Assembly (NCBI RefSeq): GCF_029714365.1
Contig: NZ_CP121660.1
Span: forward strand, 1,240,001-1,304,000
Length of the DNA stretch: 64,000 nt
Reading direction: 5' to 3'
Origin: Sinorhizobium terangae
Lineage (GTDB): Bacteria; Pseudomonadota; Alphaproteobacteria; Rhizobiales; Rhizobiaceae
The position numbers were made by a program, and so were the translations under genes. The notes beneath the pieces were generated by a model that searched no databases, was not told the DNA's origin, and saw nothing but the letters and a program-made list of their open reading frames with translations. Numbering within the stretch: the first letter of the stretch is position 1; each line of letters opens with the position of its first letter. Below, one piece after another: positions 28,138 to 37,272 of this stretch.

Positions 28138-29001
28138 ATGTTCAAAACTCTCATTTCCCGCAGGAATGCACTGAGGGCAGCAGCCCTCACGATTGCCGCC
28201 GTGTCCTTCTCCGGCTACGCCCATGCCGAGTCGACCCTCGAGAGGGCAAAGGCTGCCGGCTATATCCGCATCGGATTTGCCAATGAGGCGCCTTTCGGAT
28301 TTGCGACGCCGGACGGAAAGCTCACGGGAGAAGCGCCGGAAGTTGCGAAGGCCGTGCTCAAGAAAATGGGCATCGCGGAAGTGGACGGCGTCCTCACGGA
28401 ATTCGGCTCGCTCATTCCGGGCTTGAAGGCAGGTCGCTTCGACATCATCGCGGCGGGCATGTTCATCAATCCCAAGCGTTGCGCCGAGATCGCCTTCTCC
28501 GAGCCCTCCTATGGCATCGGGCAGGCCATGCTGGTCGCGAAGGGCAACCCCAAGGCGGTCAAGGACTATTCCACGTTCGCGTCCAACAAGGACCTGAAGC
28601 TCGCCGTGATGGCGGGTGCTGTCGAGAACGGCTACGCCAAGGATGCCGGCGTCGCGCCCGACCAGATCATCTCGCTGCCCGATCAGTCCAGCCTCGTCGC
28701 CGCTGTCCAGGCCGGCCGCGCGGATGCGGCAGCGCTGACCGCGCTCTCCATCGCCGAGATGGCCAAGAAGGCGGAAGGCGTGGAATCGACCGAGCCCTTT
28801 GGTGAAGTTGCCGGAAAGTCGGTCAAGGGCCATGGCGGCTTCGGCTTCCGCAAGGAAGACAAGGACCTCGTCGAGGCCTTCAACAAGGAGCTCGCCGCCT
28901 TCCTGGGCACCCCCGAACACATCGCCCTCGTCGAACCGCTGGGCTTTGGCAAGGCCTATCTGCCAAACAAGACGACCGCGCAGCTTTGCGCAGGCGAGTA
29001 A
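28138..29001 (+). CDS. ehuB: Ectoine/hydroxyectoine-binding periplasmic protein (EhuB)
   Basis: The solute receptor of the Ehu ABC importer, 287 residues. A Sec signal peptide (RRNALRAAALTIAAVSFSG, cleavage after AHA near residue 29) precedes a family 3 (polar amino-acid type) binding domain with IRIGFANEAPFGFATPDG. The start at 28138 has AAAAGGGGAA upstream; the longer frame from 28063 has none. The family alone would read as an amino-acid receptor; neighbouring doe/eut, asnC, ssd and atf genes point to ectoine. It is the first gene of the plus-strand operon. Confidence 0.92.
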   Translation: MFKTLISRRNALRAAALTIAAVSFSGYAHAESTLERAKAAGYIRIGFANEAPFGFATPDGKLTGEAPEVAKAVLKKMGIAEVDGVLTEFGSLIPGLKAGRFDIIAAGMFINPKRCAEIAFSEPSYGIGQAMLVAKGNPKAVKDYSTFASNKDLKLAVMAGAVENGYAKDAGVAPDQIISLPDQSSLVAAVQAGRADAAALTALSIAEMAKKAEGVESTEPFGEVAGKSVKGHGGFGFRKEDKDLVEAFNKELAAFLGTPEHIALVEPLGFGKAYLPNKTTAQLCAGE

Positions 29002-29014
29002 CGCCTTCTGGCCG

Positions 29015-29032
29015 GCGGCGCGAAAGCGCCGC
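29015..29032 (+). other. Hairpin between ehuB and ehuC
   Basis: Perfect 7-bp stem GCGGCGC and GCGCCGC around a GAAA tetraloop, without a following T-run. Such hairpins after a receptor gene often stabilise its transcript end and raise receptor level over permease; that role is inferred. Confidence 0.5.
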
Positions 29033-29064
29033 ACTTCCAATCCCTGCGTTCATGAGGGACCCAG

Positions 29065-29793
29065 ATGTGGATTCGCATGCTCGCCGCGATGCTCGCGGCA
29101 ACGTTGCTGCTGATTGCCCTGCTTTCGGCCAACCCTGATTACCGGCTCTTCATGCCGGGCTTGCTCGACGGCGCCGTCCTGACGGTAGAGATCACGCTTC
29201 TGGGTGCTGTACTCGCCGTATTCATGGCGCTGATAGCGGCACTCGCAAAGCTCTACGGCCCTCTGCCGATAAGGTGGCTTTCGACGACCTACATTGAAAT
29301 CTTCCGCGGGACTTCCGCGTTGGTGCAGCTCTTTTGGCTCTATTTCGTCCTGCCGCAATTCGGCATCTTCCTCGACGCCTTTGTGGTGGCGGTTCTGGCG
29401 CTCGGCCTGAACATTGGAGCCTATGGAGCGGAAGTGGTCCGGGGTGCCATCGTTTCCGTGGCGCGCGGACAGTGGGAGGCTTCGATCGCACTGAACATGT
29501 CTCAGGCACAAATGCTGCGCCGGATCATTCTGCCGCAGGCGTTTACGGCGATGATCCCGCCCTGGGGCAACCTTTTCATCGAACTGGTGAAGTCCACGTC
29601 GCTCGTTTCCCTGATTACGCTCGCGGACCTCACCTTCAAGGCCCAGCAAATGAACCAGACCACACTGAAGACCGTCCCGGTGTTTACCCTCGTGCTGCTG
29701 ATCTATCTGGCCATTTCTCTAACCGTCACCATTGGCATGCGCCTGCTTGAGCAGCGCGCGTCGAGGGGACTGACACGCGGAAGGGTCGCCTGA
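29065..29793 (+). CDS. ehuC: Ectoine ABC transporter permease (EhuC)
   Basis: An inner-membrane permease of 242 residues, HisMQ/GlnP type. About five hydrophobic segments are seen, with the cytoplasmic ATPase-docking loop at GQWEASIALNMSQAQMLRRI, and an N-terminal TVEITLLGAVLAVFMALI segment. The start at 29065 has GAGGGA upstream. Its TGA overlaps the ehuD ATG by one base (TGATG). It forms the channel together with EhuD. Confidence 0.92.
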   Translation: MWIRMLAAMLAATLLLIALLSANPDYRLFMPGLLDGAVLTVEITLLGAVLAVFMALIAALAKLYGPLPIRWLSTTYIEIFRGTSALVQLFWLYFVLPQFGIFLDAFVVAVLALGLNIGAYGAEVVRGAIVSVARGQWEASIALNMSQAQMLRRIILPQAFTAMIPPWGNLFIELVKSTSLVSLITLADLTFKAQQMNQTTLKTVPVFTLVLLIYLAISLTVTIGMRLLEQRASRGLTRGRVA

Positions 29794-30440
29794 TGTGGGA
29801 TTGGACATTCACATTCGAGATTCTGCCGGTGCTTGCTCGGGCGGCGATCATGACGGTCGAAGCGACCGCTCTCGGTTTCGTCATAGCGGCGACACTCGGC
29901 CTTGTGCTCGCCTCCATCAGGCTGGCTTTTCCGGCCGCCGGCGTCGTCGTCACGGTGCTCGTGGAACTGATCCGGTCGACGCCCCTGCTCATCCAGATAT
30001 TCTTCCTCTACTTCGTCTTGCCGAAGGCAGGATTCGTGCTGGATGCGTTTACGGCCGGCGTGGCAGCCATTGGCATTCACTATGCCGCCTATTGCTCCGA
30101 GGTTTACCGGGCCGGGTTCGAGAACGTTCCGAGAGGGCAATGGGAGGCATCGATCGCTCTCAATCTGTCTCCCTGGAACACTTTCAAGGATATAATCCTG
30201 CCTCAGGCCCTGCCTCCGGTCGTTCCTGCGCTTGGAAACTATCTGATCGCGCTTTTCAAGGAGACACCCTTGCTTTCGGCCATTGCCGTCCTCGAGCTCA
30301 TGCAGACCGCAAAGAACATCGGATCCGAGACCTTCCGCTATACCGAGCCCGTCACGCTCGTCGGGGTGTTCTTCCTGGTTATGAGTCTCGTTTCAGCGGG
30401 CATGGTCCGGATGCTCGAATCGTGGTTGCAGCGGAGATAA
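29793..30440 (+). CDS. ehuD: Ectoine ABC transporter permease (EhuD)
   Basis: The second HisMQ-type permease, 215 residues, homologous to EhuC. The ATPase-contact loop is GQWEASIALNLSPWNTFKDI, and the first membrane segment follows TVEATALGFVIAATLGLVL. It is translationally coupled to ehuC by TGATG and followed after 3 bases by ehuA. Nothing unusual. Confidence 0.92.
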   Translation: MWDWTFTFEILPVLARAAIMTVEATALGFVIAATLGLVLASIRLAFPAAGVVVTVLVELIRSTPLLIQIFFLYFVLPKAGFVLDAFTAGVAAIGIHYAAYCSEVYRAGFENVPRGQWEASIALNLSPWNTFKDIILPQALPPVVPALGNYLIALFKETPLLSAIAVLELMQTAKNIGSETFRYTEPVTLVGVFFLVMSLVSAGMVRMLESWLQRR

Positions 30441-30443
30441 AAG

Positions 30444-31223
30444 ATGAACGACATGCCAATGGTACGCTTCGAGAACGTTTCAAAACGCTACGGCCCGCTC
30501 ACCGTTCTCGACAATCTCAATCTTGACATCGGCCGCGGCGAGAAGGTGTCGATCATCGGTCCCTCGGGCTCCGGCAAGACGACCGTCTTGCGCATGCTTA
30601 TGACGTTGGAGGCCATCAATGACGGCGTCCTCTGGGTCGATGGGGAGCCCATGACGCACATGATGCAGAACGGCAAGCTCGTGCCTGCGACCACCAAGCA
30701 CATACGCCGGATCCGCGCGAAAATCGGCATGGTATTCCAGTCCTTCAACCTCTTCCCGCACATGACGGCGATGGGAAACTGCATCGAAGCTCCGATAACC
30801 GTGCTCGGAATGAAGCGCTCGGAGGCCGAGGAACGCGCGGCGGAACTTCTCAACATGGTCGGCCTGTCCGCCAAGAAGGATCACTACCCGTCGCAGCTGT
30901 CGGGCGGTCAGCAGCAGCGCGTGGCGATCGCGCGGGCGCTTGCAATGCGGCCGAAGATCATGTTGTTCGACGAAGTCACGTCGGCGCTCGACCCGGAACT
31001 TGTCGGCGAAGTCCTGCAGGTTATAAGGAAGATCGGGCGCGAACACGACCTGACCATGCTCATGGTCACCCACCAGATGGGTTTCGCCAAGGAGTTTTCG
31101 GACAGGGTGTGCTTCTTCTATCAAGGCAAGATTTGCGAGCAGGGCGCGCCGTCGGAAATCTTTGGAAACCCCAAGAACGAAAGGACAAGGCAGTTTCTGA
31201 ACGCTGTCTTGGAAGCAGGATAA
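30444..31223 (+). CDS. ehuA: Ectoine ABC transporter ATP-binding protein (EhuA)
   Basis: The cytoplasmic ATPase of the importer, 259 residues. Walker A is GPSGSGKTT (39-47), the signature is LSGGQQQRVAIARAL, and Walker B is IMLFDEVTSALDPE, followed by a switch His in VTHQMGFA. All catalytic residues are intact. It is of the polar amino-acid (GlnQ/HisP) class, matching the EhuB/C/D family. Two bases separate its stop from the TTG proposed for the GntR gene. Confidence 0.93.
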   Translation: MNDMPMVRFENVSKRYGPLTVLDNLNLDIGRGEKVSIIGPSGSGKTTVLRMLMTLEAINDGVLWVDGEPMTHMMQNGKLVPATTKHIRRIRAKIGMVFQSFNLFPHMTAMGNCIEAPITVLGMKRSEAEERAAELLNMVGLSAKKDHYPSQLSGGQQQRVAIARALAMRPKIMLFDEVTSALDPELVGEVLQVIRKIGREHDLTMLMVTHQMGFAKEFSDRVCFFYQGKICEQGAPSEIFGNPKNERTRQFLNAVLEAG

Positions 31224-31225
31224 TC

Positions 31226-31957
31226 TTGCATCCGGAATTGCCCGACAATGTCGAAACCAGCAACTCCCTCCAGCCGGCATCGGCCAGAGAGAGGTTCGAC
31301 CGGATATACCATACCCTCAGGGACCGCATCTGCATGCTCGAATACGCACCGAGCAGCCGTCTGTCCGAGGAAGAGCTGGCGAAGGAATTTTCCACCAGCC
31401 GCACGCCCGTGAGACGTGTGCTGGCAAGGCTGGAGTCCGAGGGGCTGGTGGAATCGGTGCATGGTGTCGGGACGATCGTGACCGACCCCGATATCGGGGA
31501 ATTGGTGCAGATCTATCATTTGCGCATGGAACTTGCGCTTCTGGTCGGCAAGCTTTCGCCGATCCCGCGCAGCGCCGAGGATCTCGAAAGGATCAGGGCG
31601 CTGATAGCCCGCTGCGACGAGGAGATGAAAAATCCCACGCAAAAGGCCTTCCTGCACCTGAACATGGCATTCTTTACCGAAATCAGGGCGTTTACGGGAA
31701 ACCTCCCGCTGCGGGAGATCAGCGAGCGACTGTACTATCAGGTCGTTCGCGTCGTCTTGAAAATGATGCCGAAGCTCGGATTGGCGGAAGAGTACTCGGC
31801 CTTTCGCAACGAGATGCAGGCTGTCCTGTCCGCCGCCGAAATCGGCGACTGGGAGGCGATCGGGTACATTCGGCGGGCCCATATCTCGATGAGCTTCCAC
31901 CGCATGATGGCCTATGCCGAGAAGTCGGAACAGTCCGAAGAGCGTTCCAAGGCATGA
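31226..31957 (+). CDS. GntR family transcriptional regulator of the ectoine region
   Basis: A 243-residue GntR/FadR-type regulator with an N-terminal winged helix (EEELAKEFSTSRTPVRRVLA) and an all-helical ligand-binding domain (about 95-235). It is not a MocR-type EnuR, because the aminotransferase-like domain is missing. The start is uncertain: TTG at 31226 has AGGA 5 bases upstream and no ATG fits. Its TGA overlaps the asnC ATG (ATGA). Location inside the ehu operon and paired palindromes in the divergent promoter suggest it controls both arms. Confidence 0.82.
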   Translation: MHPELPDNVETSNSLQPASARERFDRIYHTLRDRICMLEYAPSSRLSEEELAKEFSTSRTPVRRVLARLESEGLVESVHGVGTIVTDPDIGELVQIYHLRMELALLVGKLSPIPRSAEDLERIRALIARCDEEMKNPTQKAFLHLNMAFFTEIRAFTGNLPLREISERLYYQVVRVVLKMMPKLGLAEEYSAFRNEMQAVLSAAEIGDWEAIGYIRRAHISMSFHRMMAYAEKSEQSEERSKA

Positions 31958-32439
31958 TCAAGCTTGACGCCATTGATCTGCGCATCCTGGAAGCGATCCA
32001 GAAGGACGGAAGAATTACCAAGCTGGCGCTCGCCGAAAAGGCGGGGCTGTCGCCAACACCGTGCTGGCTGAGGCTGAGGAAACTGGAAAAGGCCGGGATA
32101 GTAACGGGCTATCACGCGCGGCTCGCCATGCGCCGGGTGACCCCGGTCACGAGCGTTCTCACCGAAATCACGCTCGGCAACCATCGCCAGACCGATTTCG
32201 AACGCTTCGAACGGGTGGTCGCCTCGATTCCCGAAATCGTCGCTTGCTGGTCCGTCGGCGGCGGCGTCGACTATATTCTGAAAATCATGACACCCGACGT
32301 CGACGCCTACCAGCGGCTCATCGATGGCTTGCTGGATCGCGAGTTGGGCATCGACCGCTATTTCACTTACATCGTCACCAAGACGGTCAAGGAAGAAACC
32401 CAGCTTCCGCTCACCAGCCTGATCCCTGATACGCTGTAG
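31954..32439 (+). CDS. asnC: AsnC/Lrp family regulator (DoeX type)
   Basis: A 161-residue Lrp/AsnC protein. The N-terminal HTH is LALAEKAGLSPTPCWLRLRKL, shortened here to its core SPTPCWLRLRKLEKAG, and a C-terminal RAM ligand domain (about 70-150) contains VACWSVGGGVDYILKI. In ectoine clusters the asnC gene next to ssd and atf is the DoeX-type regulator that senses a pathway intermediate. Overlap with gntR (ATGA) places both regulators in one transcript. ssd follows after a 133-base gap. Confidence 0.9.
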   Translation: MIKLDAIDLRILEAIQKDGRITKLALAEKAGLSPTPCWLRLRKLEKAGIVTGYHARLAMRRVTPVTSVLTEITLGNHRQTDFERFERVVASIPEIVACWSVGGGVDYILKIMTPDVDAYQRLIDGLLDRELGIDRYFTYIVTKTVKEETQLPLTSLIPDTL

Positions 32440-32572
32440 ATTGGGATGCCGTAGACAATCCGGCTCTCCAACCCCGCTTATTTAGTCCAACTCTCTGCCG
32501 GATGTGCCCGGAATAGACAACTTCTCTCCCTGTTGCAGTCCAGACTACAGCCAACACGAGAGGAGATCGGAC

Positions 32573-34069
32573 ATGACAGCTGTTTTCGCGCGCACGACCT
32601 TCCACGACGCATTGAACCACCTGAATGATCGGCAGCTCTTACGGGAGCTCGCCTATGTCGGAGGGCGCTGGGTTGCCGGGCGTGACGGCAAGGCCTTCGA
32701 GGTCTCAGACCCGGCAACGGGTGCGACGCTTGCCTGGGTCGCATCGCTCGAAGCCGCCCAGACTTCCGAAGCCGTCGATGCCGCTGCCAAGGCTTTCCCG
32801 GCATGGCGTAGCATGTTGCCGCAAGCACGCGCCGCCATTCTGCGCAAATGGTACGAGCTGATGCTCGCCGCCAAGGAGGATCTCGCGCTGCTGATGACGC
32901 TGGAGCAGGGCAAACCGCTTGCGGAATCCCGTGGCGAAATCGACTACGCCGCCTCGTTCATCGAGTGGTATGCCGAGGAAGGCAAGCGGCTCAACGCCGA
33001 GAACATAACGAGCCATCTGCCGGGCGCGGAGATGATCGTGCGCCGCGAAGCACTCGGCGTGGTCGGCGTCGTCACGCCCTGGAACTTCCCCTCCGCGATG
33101 ATCACCCGAAAGGCGGCCGCAGCATTTGCCGCCGGCTGCACAGTCGTTGCCCACCCCTCCTCCGAGACACCGCTTTCCGCCCTGGCGCTTGCGGAGCTCG
33201 GCGAGCGCGCCGGCCTTCCGGCCGGCGTCTTCAATGTCGTCACCGGTGATGCCGCGACCATTGTCGGCCGCCTGTGCGAGGAGCCCCGCGTGCGCGCCAT
33301 GAGCTTCACCGGCTCGACCGAGATCGGCAAGCTGATCGCCCGCCAGTGCGCTCCGACGATGAAGCGGCTGGTGATGGAACTCGGCGGCCATGCGCCGCTC
33401 ATCGTCTTCGCAGATGCCGACGTGGAGAAGGCGGCGGACATCGCGATCGCCGCAAAATTCGCGACCTCCGGGCAGGACTGCCTGGCGGCGAACCGGATCT
33501 ATGTCGAGCGACCGATCCTCAAGGCCTTCAACGAGGCTTTCGCTGCACGCGTATCCCGTCTCAAGGTCGGCGCGGGGCTCGCGCAAGACACGGACATCGG
33601 ACCGCTCATGCACGAGCGTGCCATCGGCAAAGTCGAGGAGCAGGTCGCCGATGCGCTGAAATGCGGCGCGAAACTCGCGATCGGCGGAAAGCGGCACGCC
33701 GCAGGGCCGCTGTTCTTCCAGCCGACCGTGCTCACCGATGTGCCGGACGACGCGCTGATCATGCGCGAAGAGACATTCGGCCCCGTGGCCGCCGTCACCG
33801 CATTCGGCAGCGAGGATGAGGTGATCGCCCGGGCGAACGACACCGAATATGGCCTCGTGGCCTACGTCGTTACTGAGAACGGCGCTCGCCAGCTACGGCT
33901 CGCACGAGCGCTCGAATACGGCATGGTGGCAATCAACCGGGTGAAGATCACCGGCGGACCGATCCCCTTCGGCGGCTGGAAGCAGTCCGGCTTGGCGCGC
34001 GAAGGCTCACGCCACGGCATGGAGGCCTTCACCGAACTCAAATATCTCTGCATCGACACCGCCGCCTGA
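32573..34069 (+). CDS. doeC: Aldehyde dehydrogenase, ectoine pathway (DoeC/Ssd)
   Basis: Predicted to oxidise aspartate semialdehyde to aspartate at the end of ectoine degradation. The 498-residue ALDH has TPWNFP (Asn171), catalytic Glu269 in MELGGH, and Cys303 in GQDCLAANR. One oddity is VVAHPSSETP at the cofactor loop, where a Lys-Pro is usual, so His replaces the Lys that binds the adenine ribose; cofactor preference may be shifted. On sequence alone succinate-semialdehyde dehydrogenase is an alternative; position between asnC and atf favours DoeC/Ssd. The start at 32573 has AGGAGATCGG upstream. Confidence 0.87.
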   Translation: MTAVFARTTFHDALNHLNDRQLLRELAYVGGRWVAGRDGKAFEVSDPATGATLAWVASLEAAQTSEAVDAAAKAFPAWRSMLPQARAAILRKWYELMLAAKEDLALLMTLEQGKPLAESRGEIDYAASFIEWYAEEGKRLNAENITSHLPGAEMIVRREALGVVGVVTPWNFPSAMITRKAAAAFAAGCTVVAHPSSETPLSALALAELGERAGLPAGVFNVVTGDAATIVGRLCEEPRVRAMSFTGSTEIGKLIARQCAPTMKRLVMELGGHAPLIVFADADVEKAADIAIAAKFATSGQDCLAANRIYVERPILKAFNEAFAARVSRLKVGAGLAQDTDIGPLMHERAIGKVEEQVADALKCGAKLAIGGKRHAAGPLFFQPTVLTDVPDDALIMREETFGPVAAVTAFGSEDEVIARANDTEYGLVAYVVTENGARQLRLARALEYGMVAINRVKITGGPIPFGGWKQSGLAREGSRHGMEAFTELKYLCIDTAA

Positions 34070-34093
34070 ACTGATTTGACGAAAGGAAAGACC

Positions 34094-35473
34094 ATGCTCG
34101 ATAAAAGCAACGAACTCACCGCCTGGGACCGCGACCATTTCTTCCATCCGTCCACGCATATGGGCATGCATGCGCGCGGCGAGAGCGCGACACGGGTCAT
34201 CAGTGACGGCGAAGGCGTCTACATCACCGACGTTGCCGGCAAGCGCAGCCTCGACGCCTTCGCTGGCCTCTACTGCGTCAACGTTGGCTATGGCCGGCAG
34301 AAGATCGCCGAGGCGATCGGCGAACAGGCGAAGAACCTCGCCTATTATCACGCCTATGTCGGCCACGGCACCGAGGCGTCGATCCGGCTGTCCAAGATGA
34401 TCATCGATCGCGCGCCGAAAGGCATGAGCCGCGTCTATTTCGGCCTTTCCGGTTCGGATGCCAACGAGACCAACATCAAGCTCATCTGGTACTACAACAA
34501 CATTCTCGGCCGGCCCGAAAAGAAGAAGATCATTTCCCGTTGGCGCGGCTATCATGGTTCGGGCGTGATGACCGGCTCGCTGACCGGCCTGCACCTATTC
34601 CATAATGCCTTCGATCTGCCGCGCGCACCGATCCTGCACACCGAGGCGCCCTACTATTTCCGCCGTCCGGATCGCTCGATGAACGAAGAGCAGTTCTCGC
34701 AATATTGCGCCGACAAGCTGGAGGAAATGATCCTCGCCGAAGGGCCGGATACGATCGCAGCCTTCATCGGTGAGCCGATCCTTGGTACGGGCGGCATTGT
34801 GCCGCCGCCGAAGGGCTACTGGCAGAAGATCCAGGCGGTGCTCGAGAAATACGACATCCTGCTCATTGCCGACGAGGTCGTCACGGGGTTCGGACGTCTC
34901 GGCACCATGTTCGGTTCCGATCACTACGGCATCAAGCCGGACCTCATCACCATCGCCAAGGGCCTGACCTCGGCCTATGCGCCGCTTTCCGGCAGCATCG
35001 TTTCGGAAAAGATGTGGCAGGTGCTGGTGCAGGGATCCGACGAACTCGGCCCGATCGGCCATGGCTGGACCTACTCCGCCCACCCGATCTGCGCCGCCGC
35101 CGGCATTAGCAATCTCGAATTGATCGACGAACTCGGCATCGTCGAGAACGCCGGCTCGACCGGAGCATATTTCCGATCCGAGCTTGCAAAGGCGTTCTCG
35201 GAGCACCGGCACGTCGGCGAAGTGCGCGGAGATGGTCTGATGGCGGCGATCGAGTTCGTGGAAGACCGGGACGATCGGAAGTTCTTCGATCCGGCGCTGA
35301 AGGTCGGCCCAAGGGTGGCTACGGCGCTGGCAGAGCGCGGCGTCCTCGGCCGGGCGATGCCGCAGGGTGACATCCTGGGCTTTGCCCCGCCCCTCTGCCT
35401 GACGCGGGAAGAGGCCGACATCGTCGTGACGGCGGCAGTCGGCGCCATCTCCGAAGTCCTGGGCAAAAAATGA
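34094..35473 (+). CDS. doeD: Class III aminotransferase, ectoine pathway (DoeD/Atf)
   Basis: Predicted to transaminate L-2,4-diaminobutyrate to aspartate semialdehyde. The 459-residue PLP enzyme has the cofactor Asp260 in LLIADEVVTGFGR and the Schiff-base Lys289 in ITIAKGLTSAYAPLSG. The start at 34094 has AAAGGAAAG upstream; an earlier in-frame TTG at 34076 lacks one. It follows doeC by 24 bases and is the last gene of the plus-strand ehu operon. Confidence 0.9.
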   Translation: MLDKSNELTAWDRDHFFHPSTHMGMHARGESATRVISDGEGVYITDVAGKRSLDAFAGLYCVNVGYGRQKIAEAIGEQAKNLAYYHAYVGHGTEASIRLSKMIIDRAPKGMSRVYFGLSGSDANETNIKLIWYYNNILGRPEKKKIISRWRGYHGSGVMTGSLTGLHLFHNAFDLPRAPILHTEAPYYFRRPDRSMNEEQFSQYCADKLEEMILAEGPDTIAAFIGEPILGTGGIVPPPKGYWQKIQAVLEKYDILLIADEVVTGFGRLGTMFGSDHYGIKPDLITIAKGLTSAYAPLSGSIVSEKMWQVLVQGSDELGPIGHGWTYSAHPICAAAGISNLELIDELGIVENAGSTGAYFRSELAKAFSEHRHVGEVRGDGLMAAIEFVEDRDDRKFFDPALKVGPRVATALAERGVLGRAMPQGDILGFAPPLCLTREEADIVVTAAVGAISEVLGKK

Positions 35474-35502
35474 CTGCCTGAATTCCGATAGTTCAAATCC
35501 GG

Positions 35503-35530
35503 CGGAGCGCTGTCCGGCTACGGCGCTCCG
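35503..35530 (+). terminator. Possible terminator hairpin after doeD
   Basis: Stem CGGAGCGC (35503-35510) and GCGCTCCG (35523-35530) with a 12-base loop, 30 bases after the doeD stop. No T-run follows, so an intrinsic terminator is uncertain. Confidence 0.35.
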
Positions 35531-35566
35531 TAAACCGTTCCAGTCCGACTTGCTTTGCAGCGCCCG

Positions 35567-35950
35567 TCAGCGACCGGCGGGCTGAAACAACTCGACGAAA
35601 TTGCCGGACGGGTCGATCAGCAGGATCTGTGATCCGCCTGGTCCGGTGACGATGTCGTTGCGGAACTTGGCGCCGGCGGCTTTCAGTCGCGCGACCTCGG
35701 CAGCCAGATCACCGACGATGAGGTGGATACGATTCCAGCCACCGGGCGCGGGACGCTCGCCGTCGGGCATCGGTCGGCCCGCGGAACTCAAAGGGCCACT
35801 GAGCAATAGCCGCAGCGCTCCGCGCTTGACGTCCGCGAAAGCCGGAGCGTGGTTGGAAAGAAGCGAAAAGCCCAGATGCTTCGTGTACCACTCGATGGAA
35901 GCCTCGACGTCATCCACCATGTAGCGCACGTTGACGGTTATTTCCGGCAT
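35567..35950 (-). CDS. VOC/glyoxalase-fold protein
   Basis: A 127-residue single-domain vicinal oxygen chelate protein with two beta-alpha-beta repeats (ITVNVRYMVDDVEASIEWY and RIHLIVGDLAAEV) and the C-terminal LIDPSGNFVELFQPAGR metal-ligand Glu. Function could be a lyase, isomerase or dioxygenase-like activity; sequence does not decide. The start at 35950 has GGGAGG upstream. It lies 98 bases after the ABC ATPase gene and could be the tail of that operon or independent. Confidence 0.75.
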   Translation of the reverse strand: MPEITVNVRYMVDDVEASIEWYTKHLGFSLLSNHAPAFADVKRGALRLLLSGPLSSAGRPMPDGERPAPGGWNRIHLIVGDLAAEVARLKAAGAKFRNDIVTGPGGSQILLIDPSGNFVELFQPAGR

Positions 35951-36048
35951 GCCTGCCTCCCGATCCGAGTTCACCCAGCCAGATTGACGTGCGGTACTCT
36001 ACGACAACGGTCGCGGAAGCGGAAATTTCCTGTGGCGCAACCAGCCGA

Positions 36049-37182
<1,134 letters not shown>

Positions 37183-37234
37183 GAATCTGTCTCCGGCCAC
37201 CGGCGAGAAGCGGCTCTTTCGTGAAAGCGAGGGA

Positions 37235-37264
37235 AGGACCGCGAACCCGTCAGTTCGCGGTCCT
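37235..37264 (-). other. Hairpin between binding-protein and ATPase genes
   Basis: Perfect 12-bp inverted repeat AGGACCGCGAAC and GTTCGCGGTCCT with a 6-base loop and no T-run on either side. It follows the binding-protein stop by 9 bases on the minus strand and is likely a transcript-stabilising or partial termination hairpin. Confidence 0.6.
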
Positions 37265-37272
37265 CATCGGGC

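Noticed and set aside
31226..31957. GntR protein as EnuR
   Set aside because: EnuR is a MocR-type protein with a fused aminotransferase-like domain and roughly twice this length. This one has only a winged helix and a short helical domain.
35503..35530. Strong intrinsic terminator after doeD
   Set aside because: The stem is good but the loop is long and no T-run follows, so it is listed only as a weak candidate.
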